Shown here: in pieces, positions 34,361-46,973 of the stretch
How the letters are laid out: the number at the start of each line of letters is the position of its first letter
How positions within the stretch are numbered: position 1 is the stretch's first letter
Assembly (NCBI RefSeq): GCF_040183065.1
Contig: NC_091119.1
Span: 208,244,798 to 208,308,797, forward strand
From: Periplaneta americana
Lineage: Eukaryota > Arthropoda > Insecta > Blattodea > Blattidae
Length of the DNA: 64,000 bases
Direction of reading: 5' to 3'
Translations under genes and position numbers: made by a program
Notes under the pieces: generated by a model
Told to the model about the DNA's origin: nothing
The model's database searches: none
What the model saw: only the letters and a program-made list of their open reading frames with translations

Positions 34361-36790
34361 TGCTACAGCAGAGGAATTCTGCAATTTAGTAGCTAAATGT
34401 AGGTTAAGGTATAACATGAAAATATCATAAAAAGAACAAACTAAGACTAAAACTATACATTAATGAATGCAGTACTGTATTACAATCACAAAAACACTGG
34501 CATTTGAACCAACAGACAAAGAAGTGTTTCACTGCTTCACCCACGACTGGTAAGGATGCTAAATCATTCAATTATGACACTTTTCTATGCCTGCCGTGCT
34601 CTTCTTTTGGCTTCGAATATTGGAAACTTAACGAAAAGTAGAAGTAATTGCACATTGAGTGACCCTTCTCATTCTGAGCAACGATCGTCGTCGTTGCTGT
34701 GGTTCTGATTTCCAATCCTGTCATATAATCTTTCACTAAACATTGTTATTTATTACACACCGTGCCTGGGTGCCTGTGGTTCGCAGATTGGCTACTGAAT
34801 ACGAACAAAATCTCACCAGTAAGTTGGGCAGACACCACTTTTTCGATAGCTGGATGGAAAGTGTGCATCCACGGAAATATCCAAGTAGAGATTTGCATCG
34901 TCACAACACTGTCTGTGACGTCACTTGTGGCACAAACGCAACACAGAGCTGTCGTTACAATTTCCATAATTTTCATGTGACGTCATTATAGCATCAGCTC
35001 TACTAAGAATGAGTTCCTGCATTTGACAGACAGAAGAACGAAACGTTTATTATTTCGAAACAAATAGAAGGATTACGATTTCTCTATTTCAAAAGGTCTT
35101 TAAATTCCAGAATGCAACAATTTCCAGAAAATATTATGTTTTGCTAGGAATGCGTGTAAATTGAAAGAACGCTGATGATGTCGGCTTCTAAACCTACTTG
35201 ATCACATTCACAAGTGAGGAGCTCATGTTCAAAACGTCTCTTGTCCACCTGATAACGGAAATGAGCCACCTGTGTCCATCCATTCTTCAAATATATCTCA
35301 ACATACAAATGACTCTTGTACACAGCAAAATTTGCGACAAAACATCAGTTCCAGCTTTGAAATCAAAGAGTCTCACGCTGCCATTTGATTTTAATGCACC
35401 CAATCTCTTTGGTTTCATAATGTCTCTTGCCTAGCTGATAAGAAATTTAAGACCTAGAAACGTTTTTCGTGATTTCCCACAAAGTTATGGGAATGGACAA
35501 GAGTTGTTTTGAAAATAAGCTACTCAAGTACAGGTGTTCCTAGTTTTGAAGACAAGAGAATGGAGAAGCGCACATTCTCCATACAGGACTGAGACAAATC
35601 TCAAAGCAATATTTTCCGCTATAATGGAGACGTAGCGTGTTGGACACCCCTGAGTGAACAATGCGGCATGTTTATTATTGTGCGAGTCGTTATCCGCTGT
35701 TTTACAGGCTCGTGTAATTACGAAATTTGTAACCCCAGTTTAATCACTAATACTGTATTCATTTTATAATCGATCCTTTAGGGCCCCACACCACGCCGAC
35801 CTAGTATGTTGTACTGCACAAATAACTTGAAATCTATTCGATCGTGGAATTTGTATAAACGCTTCCCTACCCACACCGTACGTGTATCGGATTTGTATGT
35901 AAATTCATGTTGTTTTCCAGCAAAAAGCGTGCTGTTCAATGTTTAGATACCATAAATACCCTCGCCTCATACCTTTCGGACTTTTCGATACGACCCCGCT
36001 GTGTTGCTTCTGTATTGGTGGATGAACGTTTATTGAAACAAATTCGCGTTCACTTCGCTGGCAAGGAATGTAGTCAGCACTACTCTCATATTCTTCTAGG
36101 CAACCTCTCAGCTTTTAAGGGGACGCGAATGTGATTTCTAAAACTTCTACAATTTTCATCCAAAATTTATTAATATTACTATCATCTGTACAAAATTTGG
36201 TGTCAGAGCTAATAGTTTTCAAACTGTATTTTTTAAATATATTTTATGCTCGACCATGCCGAAATGTACTAATTATACATCTGGTAGCAGTCCTTTAATG
36301 CATGTCATTAAAGTACAGGTCTTCAGCCAATGATAACTCAGCTTACATGTGTTCAGCCAATGACAAGTCAGCTTTGTACCGTTATAAAACCGCAAGCATC
36401 GATTATTCTCGGATATGCAATCGAAAGAGAATTAGCGAAAAGTCACGGAGGCTGGAAATCCAATACTGTCGCAGAAGTTATGTTCTGTTACCATAATAAT
36501 TAGCGTTAATTGTAAATAATATTCAAATAAATTCAATTTGTCATCTCGTTTTTCAATGTCGAATTCAATAATCAAGGTTATAATATTATAATATTATCAA
36601 GTTTAACGGGACTACGTCAAGGTCAATGACATTATTGTTCCTCGGAAAAAATCAATACTTTCGCGTCTGCGCACATCTCACAATTCACGACCTAGAACAA
36701 GGTCACTTCCGATCTTGTCAGTTACAAATAAAATGTATACATCTGAATACCGGTAATTTCAAGTTAGAAATATGGTCGAGCACAAAAAGT
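34361..36790. other. No recognised gene
   Basis: Several short frames (34743-34991 plus, 34746-34976 minus, 35198-35434 plus, 35907-36134 plus, 36302-36496 plus) have no recognised domain. An acceptor-like ttgttttccag at 35911-35921 lies 13 bases inside the 35907-36134 frame. gggccccacaccacgccgac at 35782 resembles a DNA-transposon terminus but has no partner found. Confidence 0.4.
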
Positions 36791-36798
36791 CGTATGAA

Positions 36799-36907
36799 AC
36801 TCGCCTATAATGGTAATTAAGAAGCTCGTATGAAAATTATGAAACTCGCTTGCGCTCGTTTCATAAATATCCATACTCACTTCTTAATTACTATCATTAT
36901 AGGCTCG
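36799..36907. repeat. Foldback repeat, ~25-nt arms
   Basis: cgcctataatggtaattaag (from 36802) pairs with cttaattactatcattatag (right arm 36880-36907), allowing a 3-base gap. Inner bases gaaactcgc/gcgctcgtttc also pair. Confidence 0.75.
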
Positions 36908-37076
36908 TTGCATAATGTATTATTATATTGAGGTCATTAAAAAAACTCAGTCACTTTATATGCAGCGTTATATTTTGACACGTTGCTACCAGTCTGATAG
37001 GAACGTTACTGTAGCGCCAGTGACCAAATTCTTCGGCTTTCTTCTGTTATGTGGTTAGGTGCCTATATAGGCCTAT

Positions 37077-37110
37077 GTATGTAATGTAATGTAATGTAAT
37101 GTAATGTATG
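37077..37110. repeat. (TAATG)n microsatellite
   Basis: Five to six TAATG units. Confidence 0.9.
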
Positions 37111-37156
37111 TAATTTAACACAGACTTCGAAGATGTGTACCTAGAGAATCGTTCCA

Positions 37157-37160
<4 letters not shown>

Positions 37161-37204
<44 letters not shown>
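37161..37204. repeat. Poly(T) run
   Basis: 44 consecutive T residues, possibly the A-tail of an otherwise unrecognised minus-strand retroposon, or an assembly-sensitive homopolymer. Confidence 0.9.
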
Positions 37205-37205
<1 letters not shown>

Positions 37206-37319
37206 TAGACGAAAGAATCATTTGTTGTCAAAATAAGCTAATAATATATTAGAAATTCAGGTTGGGCAATGGACTCCTTCAGGGTCGATCTCGTTAAAGG
37301 ATTAGTGCTCACCATGTCT

Positions 37320-37563
37320 TATTTCATTTATGTGGTTATTTTACGACGCTGTACCAACATCTCAGGTTTAGCGTCTGAGAGGAATGAAGATGATAATGCC
37401 GGTGAAATGAGCCCGGGGTCCAGCACCCAAAGTTACCCAGCATTTGCTCTTAATAGGTTTAGGAAAAAAACTCGGAGAAACGTCTACCAGGTAAGTTGCC
37501 CCGACCGGGATTCGAACCCGGTTTTGCGGTCAGATGCGCTAACCGTTATTCCACAGGTGTGGA
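37320..37563 (-). mobile_element. tRNA-derived SINE (family 2)
   Basis: In minus orientation the head is at the right: A-box-like ggaataacggttagcgcatc and B-box gggttcgaatccc on the complement (37509-37521). The body holds aagttacccagcatttgctc and ggtgaaatgagcccggggtc (plus-strand view) and ends gttattttacgacgctgtac. Same family as 56360-56610 and 61628-61887. Target duplication not clear. Confidence 0.8.
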
Positions 37564-37787
37564 GCACCAGGTGTTATGGCACGGGCGAGATCAATGTTAC
37601 AACTGGTGATAAAATTAGTAACTACTTGGGTGATTTGAAAATTAGTGACTACACTTCAATTAACGACTAATTATTTATTCACAATTCACACACTTGCAGT
37701 TGTTAAAAGTAACCTCCTCAAGTATCCATCGCCATCCACAGCGTGCTTATAATTGACTGCTCTACAGCTGCTATAATGGCCTATATA

Positions 37788-38780
37788 CAGGGTGATTCAT
37801 TATTACGTGTAAATATTTTGTGTGTGTTTTGTAGGGGTGAAACTATGACTAAAACGTTCTATACAACATTTTCTCAAAACCTTTAATTCCAGAGTTCCAG
37901 TAGATGGCACCTACATCGCAGTAACTGCATAGGCATTACTGTTCTCCCACACATTTGGTGTGGTATTGTGAGGAATCAGTTACTCGGATCTCGAGTTCTA
38001 CCTCCACGGTTGAATGGGGAAATCTACCGCGCATTCTTGGAACGCGAATTGCATGGTCTGCTACATGATTACTCTCTTGCAACGCAAGTGAACTTATGGT
38101 TTATGCACGATGGTGCTCCTGCGCATTACTGCCGCAACATAAGGGCGTATCTCAATGCTGCGTATCCAGGTCAATGGATAGGTCGCGCAGGGCCAACTCC
38201 TTGGCCAGCCAGATCACCGGACATGAACCCTCTGGACTTCTACATTTGGGGCTGCCTGAAGTCGTTAGTGTATTCCTCTGCTGTACCTAACGTAGAAGTA
38301 CTACGACAGTGAATTGAACATGCGCGTGGAATTGTTCGTAATGAGTTGAACGGGCTGTGTGACGTTCAGAGATCACTAAGGCGGCGAGCACAGGTATGTC
38401 TTCAAGTTGACGGACAGCACTTTGAACATGCGTTACACTAAGAATTGTGAAAATATGTGTAAAGTCTAGAAGAAATTGCTTTACATTCTTTACTGTGTTT
38501 GGTTTTAGTTCACAAAACGTGCGTAAGTGGACTGCCGAGGATATGGGTTTAGTGACTTTGGTTATTTTTGTATTGAAGTCCAAATGCACTGTACGAAAGT
38601 GATAATTAGTTTACATTTGGTGTGTTATCCTTTCTTTGTTTGGGAGCGCAAGTTCCACGCAAAATGGCGTTAACTCTGGAATTAAAGGTTTTGAGAAAAA
38701 GTTGTATAGAACGTTTTAGTCTTAGTTTCACCTCTACATTACACACACAAAGTATTTACACGTAATAATGAATCACCCTG
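37788..38780 (+). mobile_element. Mariner-like DD41D-type transposon, internally deleted
   Basis: Perfectly positioned inverted terminal repeats, 37788-37894 and 38674-38780, each about 107 bp with few mismatches, begin cagggtgattcattattacg. TA lies immediately outside both ends (37786-37787, 38781-38782). The interior encodes only the C-terminal half of a transposase (see 37942-38441), so the 993-bp element has lost the DNA-binding and first-Asp regions. Such long terminal repeats are more than usual for classical mariners (about 28 bp). Confidence 0.9.
37942..38441 (+). pseudogene. Mariner-like (IS630-Tc1-mariner) transposase C-terminal part
   Basis: Open from about 37942: IWCGIVRNQLLGSRVLPPRL, then WFMHDGAPAHYCRNIRAYLN, then WIGRAGPTPWPARSPDMNPL and DFYIWG. 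HDGAPAH holds the second catalytic Asp and NPLD the third. Forty-one residues separate them, the spacing of the DD41D class (rosa-type mariners, from memory). A TGA at 38310-38312 interrupts the frame, which then continues in phase to a TAA at 38439-38441 with RGIVRNELNGLCDVQ and LQVDGQHFEHALH. The N-terminal helix-turn-helix and first Asp are deleted. It cannot be active, though its ends could be mobilised in trans. Confidence 0.88.
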
Positions 38781-38782
38781 TA

Positions 38783-40046
38783 TATAAAACATACCCTCTA
38801 GTGGTTGTTTCAAGTTAGGGAAAAAGTCGTAGTCGCAGGGACTCGTATCCGGAGAAGCGAACTTCCCGTCATGCTTCACGACATTGTTCAGCATTTTTGC
38901 TCTTTGAATTAAGCATCTGTGCTCATATTTCCTGAGAGGGCGTTGTAGATAAGTCCCAATCACTGCATATAGGGCTTAAATTATAAATGAGATTGTTACA
39001 GGATTTTCATGCAAATGTATGCTTTGTATTAACTTGCTAGGTTTCTCAAAATTAGTAAATATCCGTTTCACGCCTTAAGGAATCGAAATAAGTAGGCCTA
39101 TGCTTTCTACGTGCATATTTTCGTGTTTTGGTCTTTTAGGGATAAATTAATGCACAATGCATGGTTTTGAATTTGTTGTTTAATGAAGTATATTTAGAAG
39201 TTTATCTTGCATGTTAGGTACGTCCGTCTTTTATAGCTTTAATGCATATCCTCCTGAGTCCTAATGTTTTATTTTTAAAGTTCAATATAATTCTACACTT
39301 CAAAAAAAGTCGCTGAAATGAGGAAAAATGCTGAAAAAATTCTGCAGGTTACAGTTAGGGCACAAATGCAGGTATATTATACTATACTTCGGGTCTCTGC
39401 ACATACATCTTATATCATAATCATGTATACTATACTCTCAAGACTGGGGAGGATATTTTATGTTAAATCGCATAATACTGCAGTTTATAAATGTTACCAC
39501 TTAGAGTTTGGTATTTCTGAGCTTAAAATATTTGATTGTATGTAATGAAAAATATACTGTAAGTGAACGGACTACTGGTTTGCAGGGCTTCTACCTGAGA
39601 ACCCCTGTACCTTACCAGCTAATCCCCTCATTGTTCTGTCATACTGGAATTAGAAACCCCCAACTCTTGTTCTATACAAGTTCAAAAAAAGTCGTATTAT
39701 AAGAATGCCTCTCATGTACCCCTCCCATACTTAGTACCGGTCCGATTATGAACTTATGCGTTCAGTAAAAGACTAATTTGTGGTGAAAATGTTGAAGAGC
39801 TAGAATTTGGTCTCATTCTTTTGTCAGATTTCATAATTTAAATCTGCACCTGTACCTTCTGATCACGTAGAAAGCAAAAACATTTTGACAGATGAACGTC
39901 TGGATCTGACTACTGAAAATATGGGAAGCCTTAGTAGTAAATTGTGCCAATCGAAAGTAAAATGTAAGTTTCAATTTTGATAGTGCATATTTGTTAGTGC
40001 TTTTCCTTCATTGAGCATATTTGGTTACTTTATATGGGTAGTGTCC
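38783..40046. other. No recognised gene
   Basis: AT-rich unique-looking sequence with short uninformative frames (39318-39545, 39508-39702). Degenerate precursors of the following satellite (tttgatagtgcatatttg) appear from about 39975. Confidence 0.5.
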
Positions 40047-42356
40047 GAATACATGCATATTTTAAGTTTTGATAGTGCATGAACGCATGCATATTTTAAG
40101 ATTTGATAGTGCATGAACGCATGCATATTTTCAGTTTTGATAGTGCATGAATGCATGCATATTTTAAGATTTGATAGTGCATGAACGCATGCATATTTTA
40201 AGATTTGATAGTGCTTGAACGCATGCATATTTTAAGATTTGATAGTGCATGAATGCATGCATATTTTGAGTTTTGATAGTGCATGAATGCATGCATATTT
40301 TAAGATTTGATAGCGCATGAATGCATGCATATTTTAAGTTTTGATAGTGCATGAACGCATGGATATTTTAAGATTTGATAGTGCTTGAACGCATGCATAT
40401 TTTAAGATTTGATAGTGCATGAATGCATGCATATTTTGAGTTTTGATAGTGCATGAATGCATGCATATTTTAAGATTTGATAGCGCATGAATGCATGCAT
40501 ATTTTAAGTTTTGATAGTGCATGAACGCATGGATATTTTAAGATTTGATAGTACATGAATGCATGCATATTTTAAGTTTTGATAGTGCATGAATGCATGC
40601 ATATTTTAAGTTTTGGTAGTGCATGAACGCATGCATATTTTAAGATTTGATAGTGCATAAATGCATGCATATTTTAAGATTTGATAGTGCATGAATGCAT
40701 GCATATTTTGAGTTTTGATAGTGCATGAATGCATGCATATTTTAAGATTTGATAGCGCATGAATGCATGCATATTTTAAGTTTTGATAGTGCATGAACGC
40801 ATGGATATTTTAAGATTTGATAGTACATGAATGCATGCATATTTTAAGTTTTGATAGTGCATGAATGCATGCATATTTTAAGTTTTGGTAGTGCATGAAC
40901 GCATGCATATTTTAAGATTTGATAGTGCATAAATGCATGCATATTTTAAGTTTTGATAGTGCATGAATGCATGCATATTTTAAGATTTGATAGTGCATGA
41001 ACGCATGCATATTTTAAGATTTGATAGTGCATGAAGGCATGCATATTTTAAGTTTTGATAGTGCATGAACGCATGCATATTTTAAGATTTGATAGTGCAT
41101 GAACGCATGCATATTTTAAGATTTGATAGTGCATGAACGCATGCATATTTTAAGATTTGATAGTGCATGAACACATGCATATTTTAAGATTTGATAGTGC
41201 ACGAACGCATGCATATTTTAAGATTTGATAGTGCATGAATGCATGCATATTTTAAGATTTGATAGTGCATGAATGCATGCATATTTTAAGATTTGATAGT
41301 GCATGAATGCATGCATATTTTAAGATTTGATAGTGCATGAATGCATGCATATTTTAAGTTTTGTTAGTGCATGAATGCATGCATATTTTAAGATTTGATA
41401 GTGCATGAACGCATGCATATTTTAAGATTTGATAGTGCATGAACGCATGCATATTTTAAGATTTGATAGTGCATGAATGCATGCATATTTTAAGATTCGA
41501 TAGTGCATGAATGCATGCATATTTTAAGATTTGATAGTGCATGAATGCATACATATTTTAAAATTTGATAGTGCATGAATGCATGCATATTTTAAGATTT
41601 GATAGTGCATGAATGCATGCATATTTTAAGATTTGATAGTGCATGAATGCATGCATATTTTAAGTTTTGTTAGTGCATGAACGCATGCATATTTTAAGAT
41701 TTGATAGTGCATGAATGCATGCATATTTTAAGTTTTGATAGGGCATGAATGCATGCATTTTTTAAGCTTTGATAGTGCATGAATGCATGCATATTTTAAG
41801 ATTTGATAGTGCATGAATGCATGCATATTTTAAGATTTGATAGTGCATGAATGCATGCATATTTTAAGCTTTGATAGTGCATGAATGCATGCATATTTTA
41901 AGCTTTGATAGTGCATGAATGCATGCATATTTTAAGCTTTGATAGTGCATGAATGCATGCATATTTTAAGATTTGATAGTGCATGAATGCATGCATATTT
42001 TAAGATTTGATAGTGCATGAATGCATGCATATTTTAAGCTTTGATAGTGCATGAATGCACGCATATTTTAAGCTTTGATAGTGCATGAATGCATGCATAT
42101 TTTAAGATTTGATAGTGCATGAATGCACGCATATTTTAAGTTTTGATAGTGCATGAATGCATGCATATTTTAAGTTTTGATAGTGCATGAATGCATGCAT
42201 ATTTTAAGATTTGATAGTGCATGAACGCATGCATATTTTAAGATTTGATAGTGCATGAACGCATGCATATTTTAAGTTTTGATAGTGCATGAATGCATGC
42301 ATATTTTAAGATTTGATAGTGCATGAATGCATGCATATTTTAAGATTCTGTAGTGC
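40047..42356. repeat. 34-bp satellite, about 68 copies
   Basis: The unit gatagtgcatgaatgcatgc + atattttaagattt is 34 bp. Common variants are aacgcatgc versus aatgcatgc, and aagattt versus aagtttt or aagcttt. Five-unit (170-bp) blocks are duplicated (for example 40183-40352 and 40353-40522, and again 272 bp later), showing local higher-order amplification. The core contains the palindrome atgcatgcat. Minus-strand open frames of 62-67 codons with ILKYACIHALSNLKICMHS-like repeats arise because three units equal 34 codons; I regard them as artefacts. Confidence 0.96.
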
Positions 42357-43821
42357 ATTGACATCCTGTCTGTATAGATCAGACCTGCAGAACTGTAGCT
42401 CCCAAGAGCGACTGCTTTACTCCCCTTTCTTACCCCACCCACCTTTCTACCAGTGCGGTCATGACGTTCTAGTTACACTCGGCTGCATCAATGCGGCGGC
42501 AGGTATACAATACGCTATCAAGAATTATAAATGAACGGATAATAAAATCCTTAATAGCATACCTTTTGAAAGTAAGGGAAAATGAATGAGGGAAATAAAT
42601 AAATTAAAAGACATGTAAAATAAATTTTAAAATGTATATGTGCATATAATGTAAGAAGTCCTGCCTATGTATATATTGTCCTATTACTAGTGAAGCCGAT
42701 TAAGTCCACTTTTTGTGTAAAATAAGTTAAGTACAGTCGCCGACTTGTCTTTCCGTGCTCTGTATTCTACTAAAATGAAATAAGTCCGAAATGTGCTTGC
42801 AGGCAACAAACCAATTACTTTATTTGAAGAATTTATTATGATTTTTCGTACATTAATAAAGTTTTAATTCCTGTTCTTACAAAACTTGTATTGCTGGTCT
42901 TAACTGGTTTTACTAGTAATAGGACGATAAATAAATTGTATGTTGATAAAGTGAGTGACAGCTATATGACCGGATGTCAATGCTGTCATTCAACATTGTA
43001 ACGCACTCCAGCCAAATAAATGAAATAGACGGACAGACAGATAGATAGGTAGATAAATAGATAGTTAGGTAGGTAGGTAGGTAGGTAAGTAGATTGCAGT
43101 TTAAAGAGAAAAGGAACATGGCAAAATCTAAACCCTGAAGAAATACTAGGCCTACTTCCAAAGGAAATGGGAATATGATTATTTTGCTGTTGAAGACGAA
43201 AGAATTGCTTGTTTACTGTGTCCCATGCAATTTATTTCTACTCGTAATTTCAATATTGAACCACATTTCAACAAAGCCCGTATTAAGAATTATGGAATGC
43301 ACAAACTTTCGGGTAAATTCATTATTACGAACTGTATATTGATTATTTATTTATATAATGTTAAATTAAGGACGTCAGTCGTTGTGTTCATTTTGAATTG
43401 AAATTAACAGAGACTTTCTAGGTTCATTACTTATATGCTATAAATTTATGTTTCCGTAGGTGATTATAGGAGGAAAGTTTTCGAAAATCTAAAGCAGGTT
43501 AAGTCCAAAGAAATCTCAAAGAAACTACCGACAGGAAATCTAGCATAATTGTAAACCTTGAAACGAGATAACGCATTATAAAAACATTGAATTTATTACA
43601 ATCCTTTTTGAAAATTACATGCCGCCACTGATGGACCTTTGACGGCGAGAGGACTCTACGCGGAAGTCGATCATCCCGAATAGAAGTGGAGTGAGGAAGA
43701 CGTCATATTTCCCCTACTTATGAGTTCTGTAGGCCTAGTATAGATAACACGTATCAGGCACCATTCCATCTCAGTCTAGCAGCTTACATGAGGGAATATG
43801 AATTAACAGCAGTGTTGCTAC
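42357..43821. other. No recognised gene; small simple repeats
   Basis: An imperfect (GATA/GGTA)n tract lies at 43027-43092. Frames at 42313-42534 and 42913-43161 overlap satellite or simple repeat and have no domain. Remaining sequence unassigned. Confidence 0.5.
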
Positions 43822-43824
43822 TAA

Positions 43825-44708
43825 AGGCTGGTTCACAATAAACCGGGAAAGAGAACCAGAATGAAAACGAGAAGCAGAGGACGTGAATATGAAAATTTTT
43901 TATTCACAATAAACCGAGAACTATCCATATCGATATGCATGTCAATAACGATATGTAAAGTCGATATTACGCAGTCTGATATTATTTGTGTATAATTGAG
44001 CAATGGCTTTCTCTCATGAGTACAAGGCAGCCAACATAAACACAGGTTAAACAACTTCGAAATTTCAACTGAAACATTTCATTAGGTACGGGACTATAAA
44101 TATGCCCATGCATCTTTATTATCACAACCTATTTTAAGTCTACCGTAACATCAAATAATTAGAGAAGAAACATTTGTTATAGAACAAAAATGAACACAAC
44201 AGTAGTTATTGAATTGAAGCATGAATATGTAGTGTGTAATACAACCAATACAGTAATAAAATATGATTCGCTTCCGATCGGTGTTCAAAGATGCAGCTAT
44301 TGAAAGCCACGTATTCTCCTTCATTTTCTCATCGTTATACGAGGCGCGCCGCTTATCGTAAACGTGAGGATTTTCCTCAACACTCAATATTAGAATCTCA
44401 TCAAATAAAACTTGCTCCATGATGCACAGCACAGAAGAAAATAATGCATAGGTTATGTCACGGTCTTCTTGCTACAAAATATACGACGACAAAATAGCTT
44501 TTAGATGGCAATAGAATGAATCTAGTGGGCTGTGATCGGAAACGTGAACGCCAAAGTTGAAACTTGGCCAACTCTCCGTTCCCGATCCCGGGCTCCGGCA
44601 AGCTTTTCGTTAATTGTGAATGCTCACATTTAAATGTACACATTTTAATAATTTTACCGTTTTCGTTTTCGTTCCGATTCTCGTTTCCGGTTTATTGTGA
44701 ACCAGCCT
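43825..44708 (-). mobile_element. PIF/Harbinger-like element, copy B
   Basis: Same structure as copy A at 15186-16078: ends aggctggttcacaataaacc and complement, flanked by TAA at 43822-43824 and 44709-44711. 884 bp, differing from copy A by point changes and a short deletion after gagaac near 43921. Carries the same 61-codon frame (44643-44458 minus) and MADF-like exon (44420-44276). It directly precedes a second Harbinger-like element with only 31 bp between. Confidence 0.87.
44276..44420 (-). pseudogene. MADF-like exon, copy B (splice donor lost)
   Basis: Reads MEQVLFDEILILSVEENPHV, YDKRRASYNDEKMKENTWLS and IAASLNTD without a stop. The donor GT of copies A and C is GG here (gatcggaag), so normal splicing would fail; the frame runs on into intron sequence for 93 codons from an upstream start. 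Substitutions relative to the other copies are few (Lys to Asn in the SYND segment). Confidence 0.5.
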
Positions 44709-44739
44709 TAATTTTCGAATGACACAAGTAATATGCTTA

Positions 44740-45720
44740 GGCCCGATTGTATAAACCATTTAATCTTAGATCAGAGGTTAAATTGATCCTTGTTTCAGCT
44801 GAACTTGGAATTTTGTGTTGTATAAAGTCTAATCTGAGATTAATTTGTCTCAAACAAAGTCAACTTTGACTGAAGAAATTTCTCCGATTAAGTTAGATGA
44901 TCCAAGTTCAGTTATTTCTTTTCTGTTTGAAATATACGAGTGACAGATTGTGCAAATGAAATAACTATTATTATTAATATTAATAGATATGATGGGTACA
45001 TTTATATATATTTATTTCAATTTCTTGCCTTAATACACAAACATTCTTATATTTTATAAGGCTCTATCGTGTTCAGCAGTATCAAATAACATAACCTGTA
45101 ATTATGTTATGTTTATAACAACCATTAATTATTAATGGATATGATAGGTACATTCATAAATGTTCAATTAACTGTATTACTAAACGAAAATTGTCGTTTT
45201 ATAAAGCTTTATTATGTTTAGCAGTATCAAACACCATAACATGATAACAACTCGGAGAACAGTCAACCTTCTTCTTATTGTCCGCCATTATTTACATAGC
45301 ACAAAAAACCAGTGTATCCAACAGAGTATACGGAAAGTCGCCAAAAAGTAGTTGTAAAGTCGCTAGATTTCTCATTATCAACAAAGAAAGATTAAATTTT
45401 GTCACTATGGGGTGCTAAAAAGGTCACTAAATCGCTATTTAAGCAATATAAAAGTTAAAAGAAATTGTTGTTGAAAAAGAGTTAAAGTCGCTAGATTGGC
45501 AACACTGAACAAACCTGTATAACATGGTCCGCGCGTCACGTATTTCACCTGTATATGCGATGTTGCCAAATCCTTTTCACGTGAACTTAGATTGCATTTG
45601 AACCAAGGTAATTTGATCGCAGAAAATTTTTATACAATAGAAGAAGTGTCTGAACTCGGTTCACTTTTCGATCTTCGATCAAAGTTAATCTTTAGTCAGG
45701 GAGTTTTATACAACTGGGCC
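44740..45720 (-). mobile_element. Second PIF/Harbinger-like element
   Basis: Ends ggcccgattgtataaaccat (44740) and the complement of gttttatacaactgggcc (to 45720), flanked by TTA on both sides (44737-44739, 45721-45723). This TIR sequence and 3-bp TWA duplication are typical of Harbinger-type MITEs. Inside are two diverged copies of a ~110-bp segment (around 44985-45095 and 45133-45240, with atggatatgataggtacatt and agcagtatcaaa...cataac). On the minus strand ATG at 45288 begins MADNKKKVDCSP, reminiscent of Myb/SANT-like proteins of this superfamily. No transposase remains. Confidence 0.8.
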
Positions 45721-45723
45721 TTA

Positions 45724-46973
45724 ATGTGTCGACGCTTAAAACAGGATGATTTCATGTCGACAACGGACAAGTACTGCATGTGCAGCAGCAGGGATTCGCA
45801 CCCACGACCGTGGCTCATGCACGTTAACGCGTACACATTCTCATAGCGTCAGTTGCTAGGCACAGGCTACAGTAGCCTTTAATTCGGCAAGTAGATCGCT
45901 GCATGCCTTGCGGTCGTGCCATTTCTCGGCGGATCCATCCAGAGCGCTGTCGGAATTATTAAACACGCTAACACGGCGGCGGCGGGCGGAACCCTGTCAC
46001 CGCACTCAATTTCCCGTGCACTGTGCTCGGCTCAATCTGTGCACAGTGGGAAATGGAGACAGGAAAGGGGGGGGAGGGAAACAGATGTGTCAGTCAGAGC
46101 CCGACGCGGGGACCGCGCTAAGAAAACGCTGCGCCCCAATTACTGCACGAGAATAGCTGTTTATTGTAGCCTAGGCCACTTGCAGTGATCACATAAACTT
46201 CCGCTTTTTGTGTTGCACAGAAAACGTTTCATCATAATCTCAAGACTGAAAAAGTATCTTCGATATATTTTACTGGTTTAGTGACCTTGTACAAGACAGG
46301 TGATATCTCTGTGTCTAAGCTAATGTGACGACTGATTAAAAAAAAAACTATTTTCCTCCCATCATGTAATTTTCCTTCCCGAAACGAGACTGTATGAATA
46401 AAAATGACATGTTTAAAGTGGGAATTAGTACTGACATGTACTGTGCTGCCCATGGACACAAAAATGTTGCTCCCCCACCCCTACATAACTAAATTATGTA
46501 GATATAAAAAATATAAATTTAGCTTCCCTTATGAAAAGGTTGCCAGATTTGACAAAGCGTATTACATATAATTTGGAAACACACCTAAAAGGTAAAATGA
46601 TACATATTAGAAACAGTTAGGGAATCAGATATGCAAAATGTCAGAAAAATTTATATCTAAGTAGCGTTTGTGCTCATTTACAGTTAAGAAAGGGGGGGAT
46701 ATCATCAGATAGGTTAGAATGATTTGAATGCCATATACCGCGAGAAAAATAATAGTACGGATTGATTGGCACTGATATCTAAACCAATCAACAGCCATCG
46801 GTTAAGATAACTTGAAATTTCCATTATCACTCCCATACAAATGATTTCTCAATATCTGAATCGATCCTTTGAGGGCACTAATGGCTATTTCCTTCACAAT
46901 GCTATTACATTTAGCAGACAAACTGTAAAAATGTGGCATTTAACAACAAGTTTAACATTTATTGTTTTAATAT
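45724..46973. other. No recognised gene; GC-rich patch and weak tRNA-like trace
   Basis: On the minus strand gtgggtgcgaatccctgctg (about 45789-45808) fits a B box, but no matching A box or full fold is evident. A CpG-rich patch lies at 45900-46160 with overlapping frames on the plus strand (45908-46156, 45916-46188), unrecognised. The rest is AT-rich. Confidence 0.45.

Noticed and set aside
33317..34396. Tyr/Ile/Phe-rich membrane-protein-like frames
   Set aside because: Translated TTTA-rich low-complexity sequence with no start context or conserved pattern.
35782..36134. Gene or Harbinger element beginning gggccccacaccacg with a 75-codon frame
   Set aside because: No partner terminus and no recognisable domain; the acceptor-like site alone is weak.
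40025..40794. Minus-strand peptides with repeated YACIHALSNLKICMHS-type motifs
   Set aside because: They are translations of the 34-bp satellite; three units equal 34 codons, so openness follows from the repeat.
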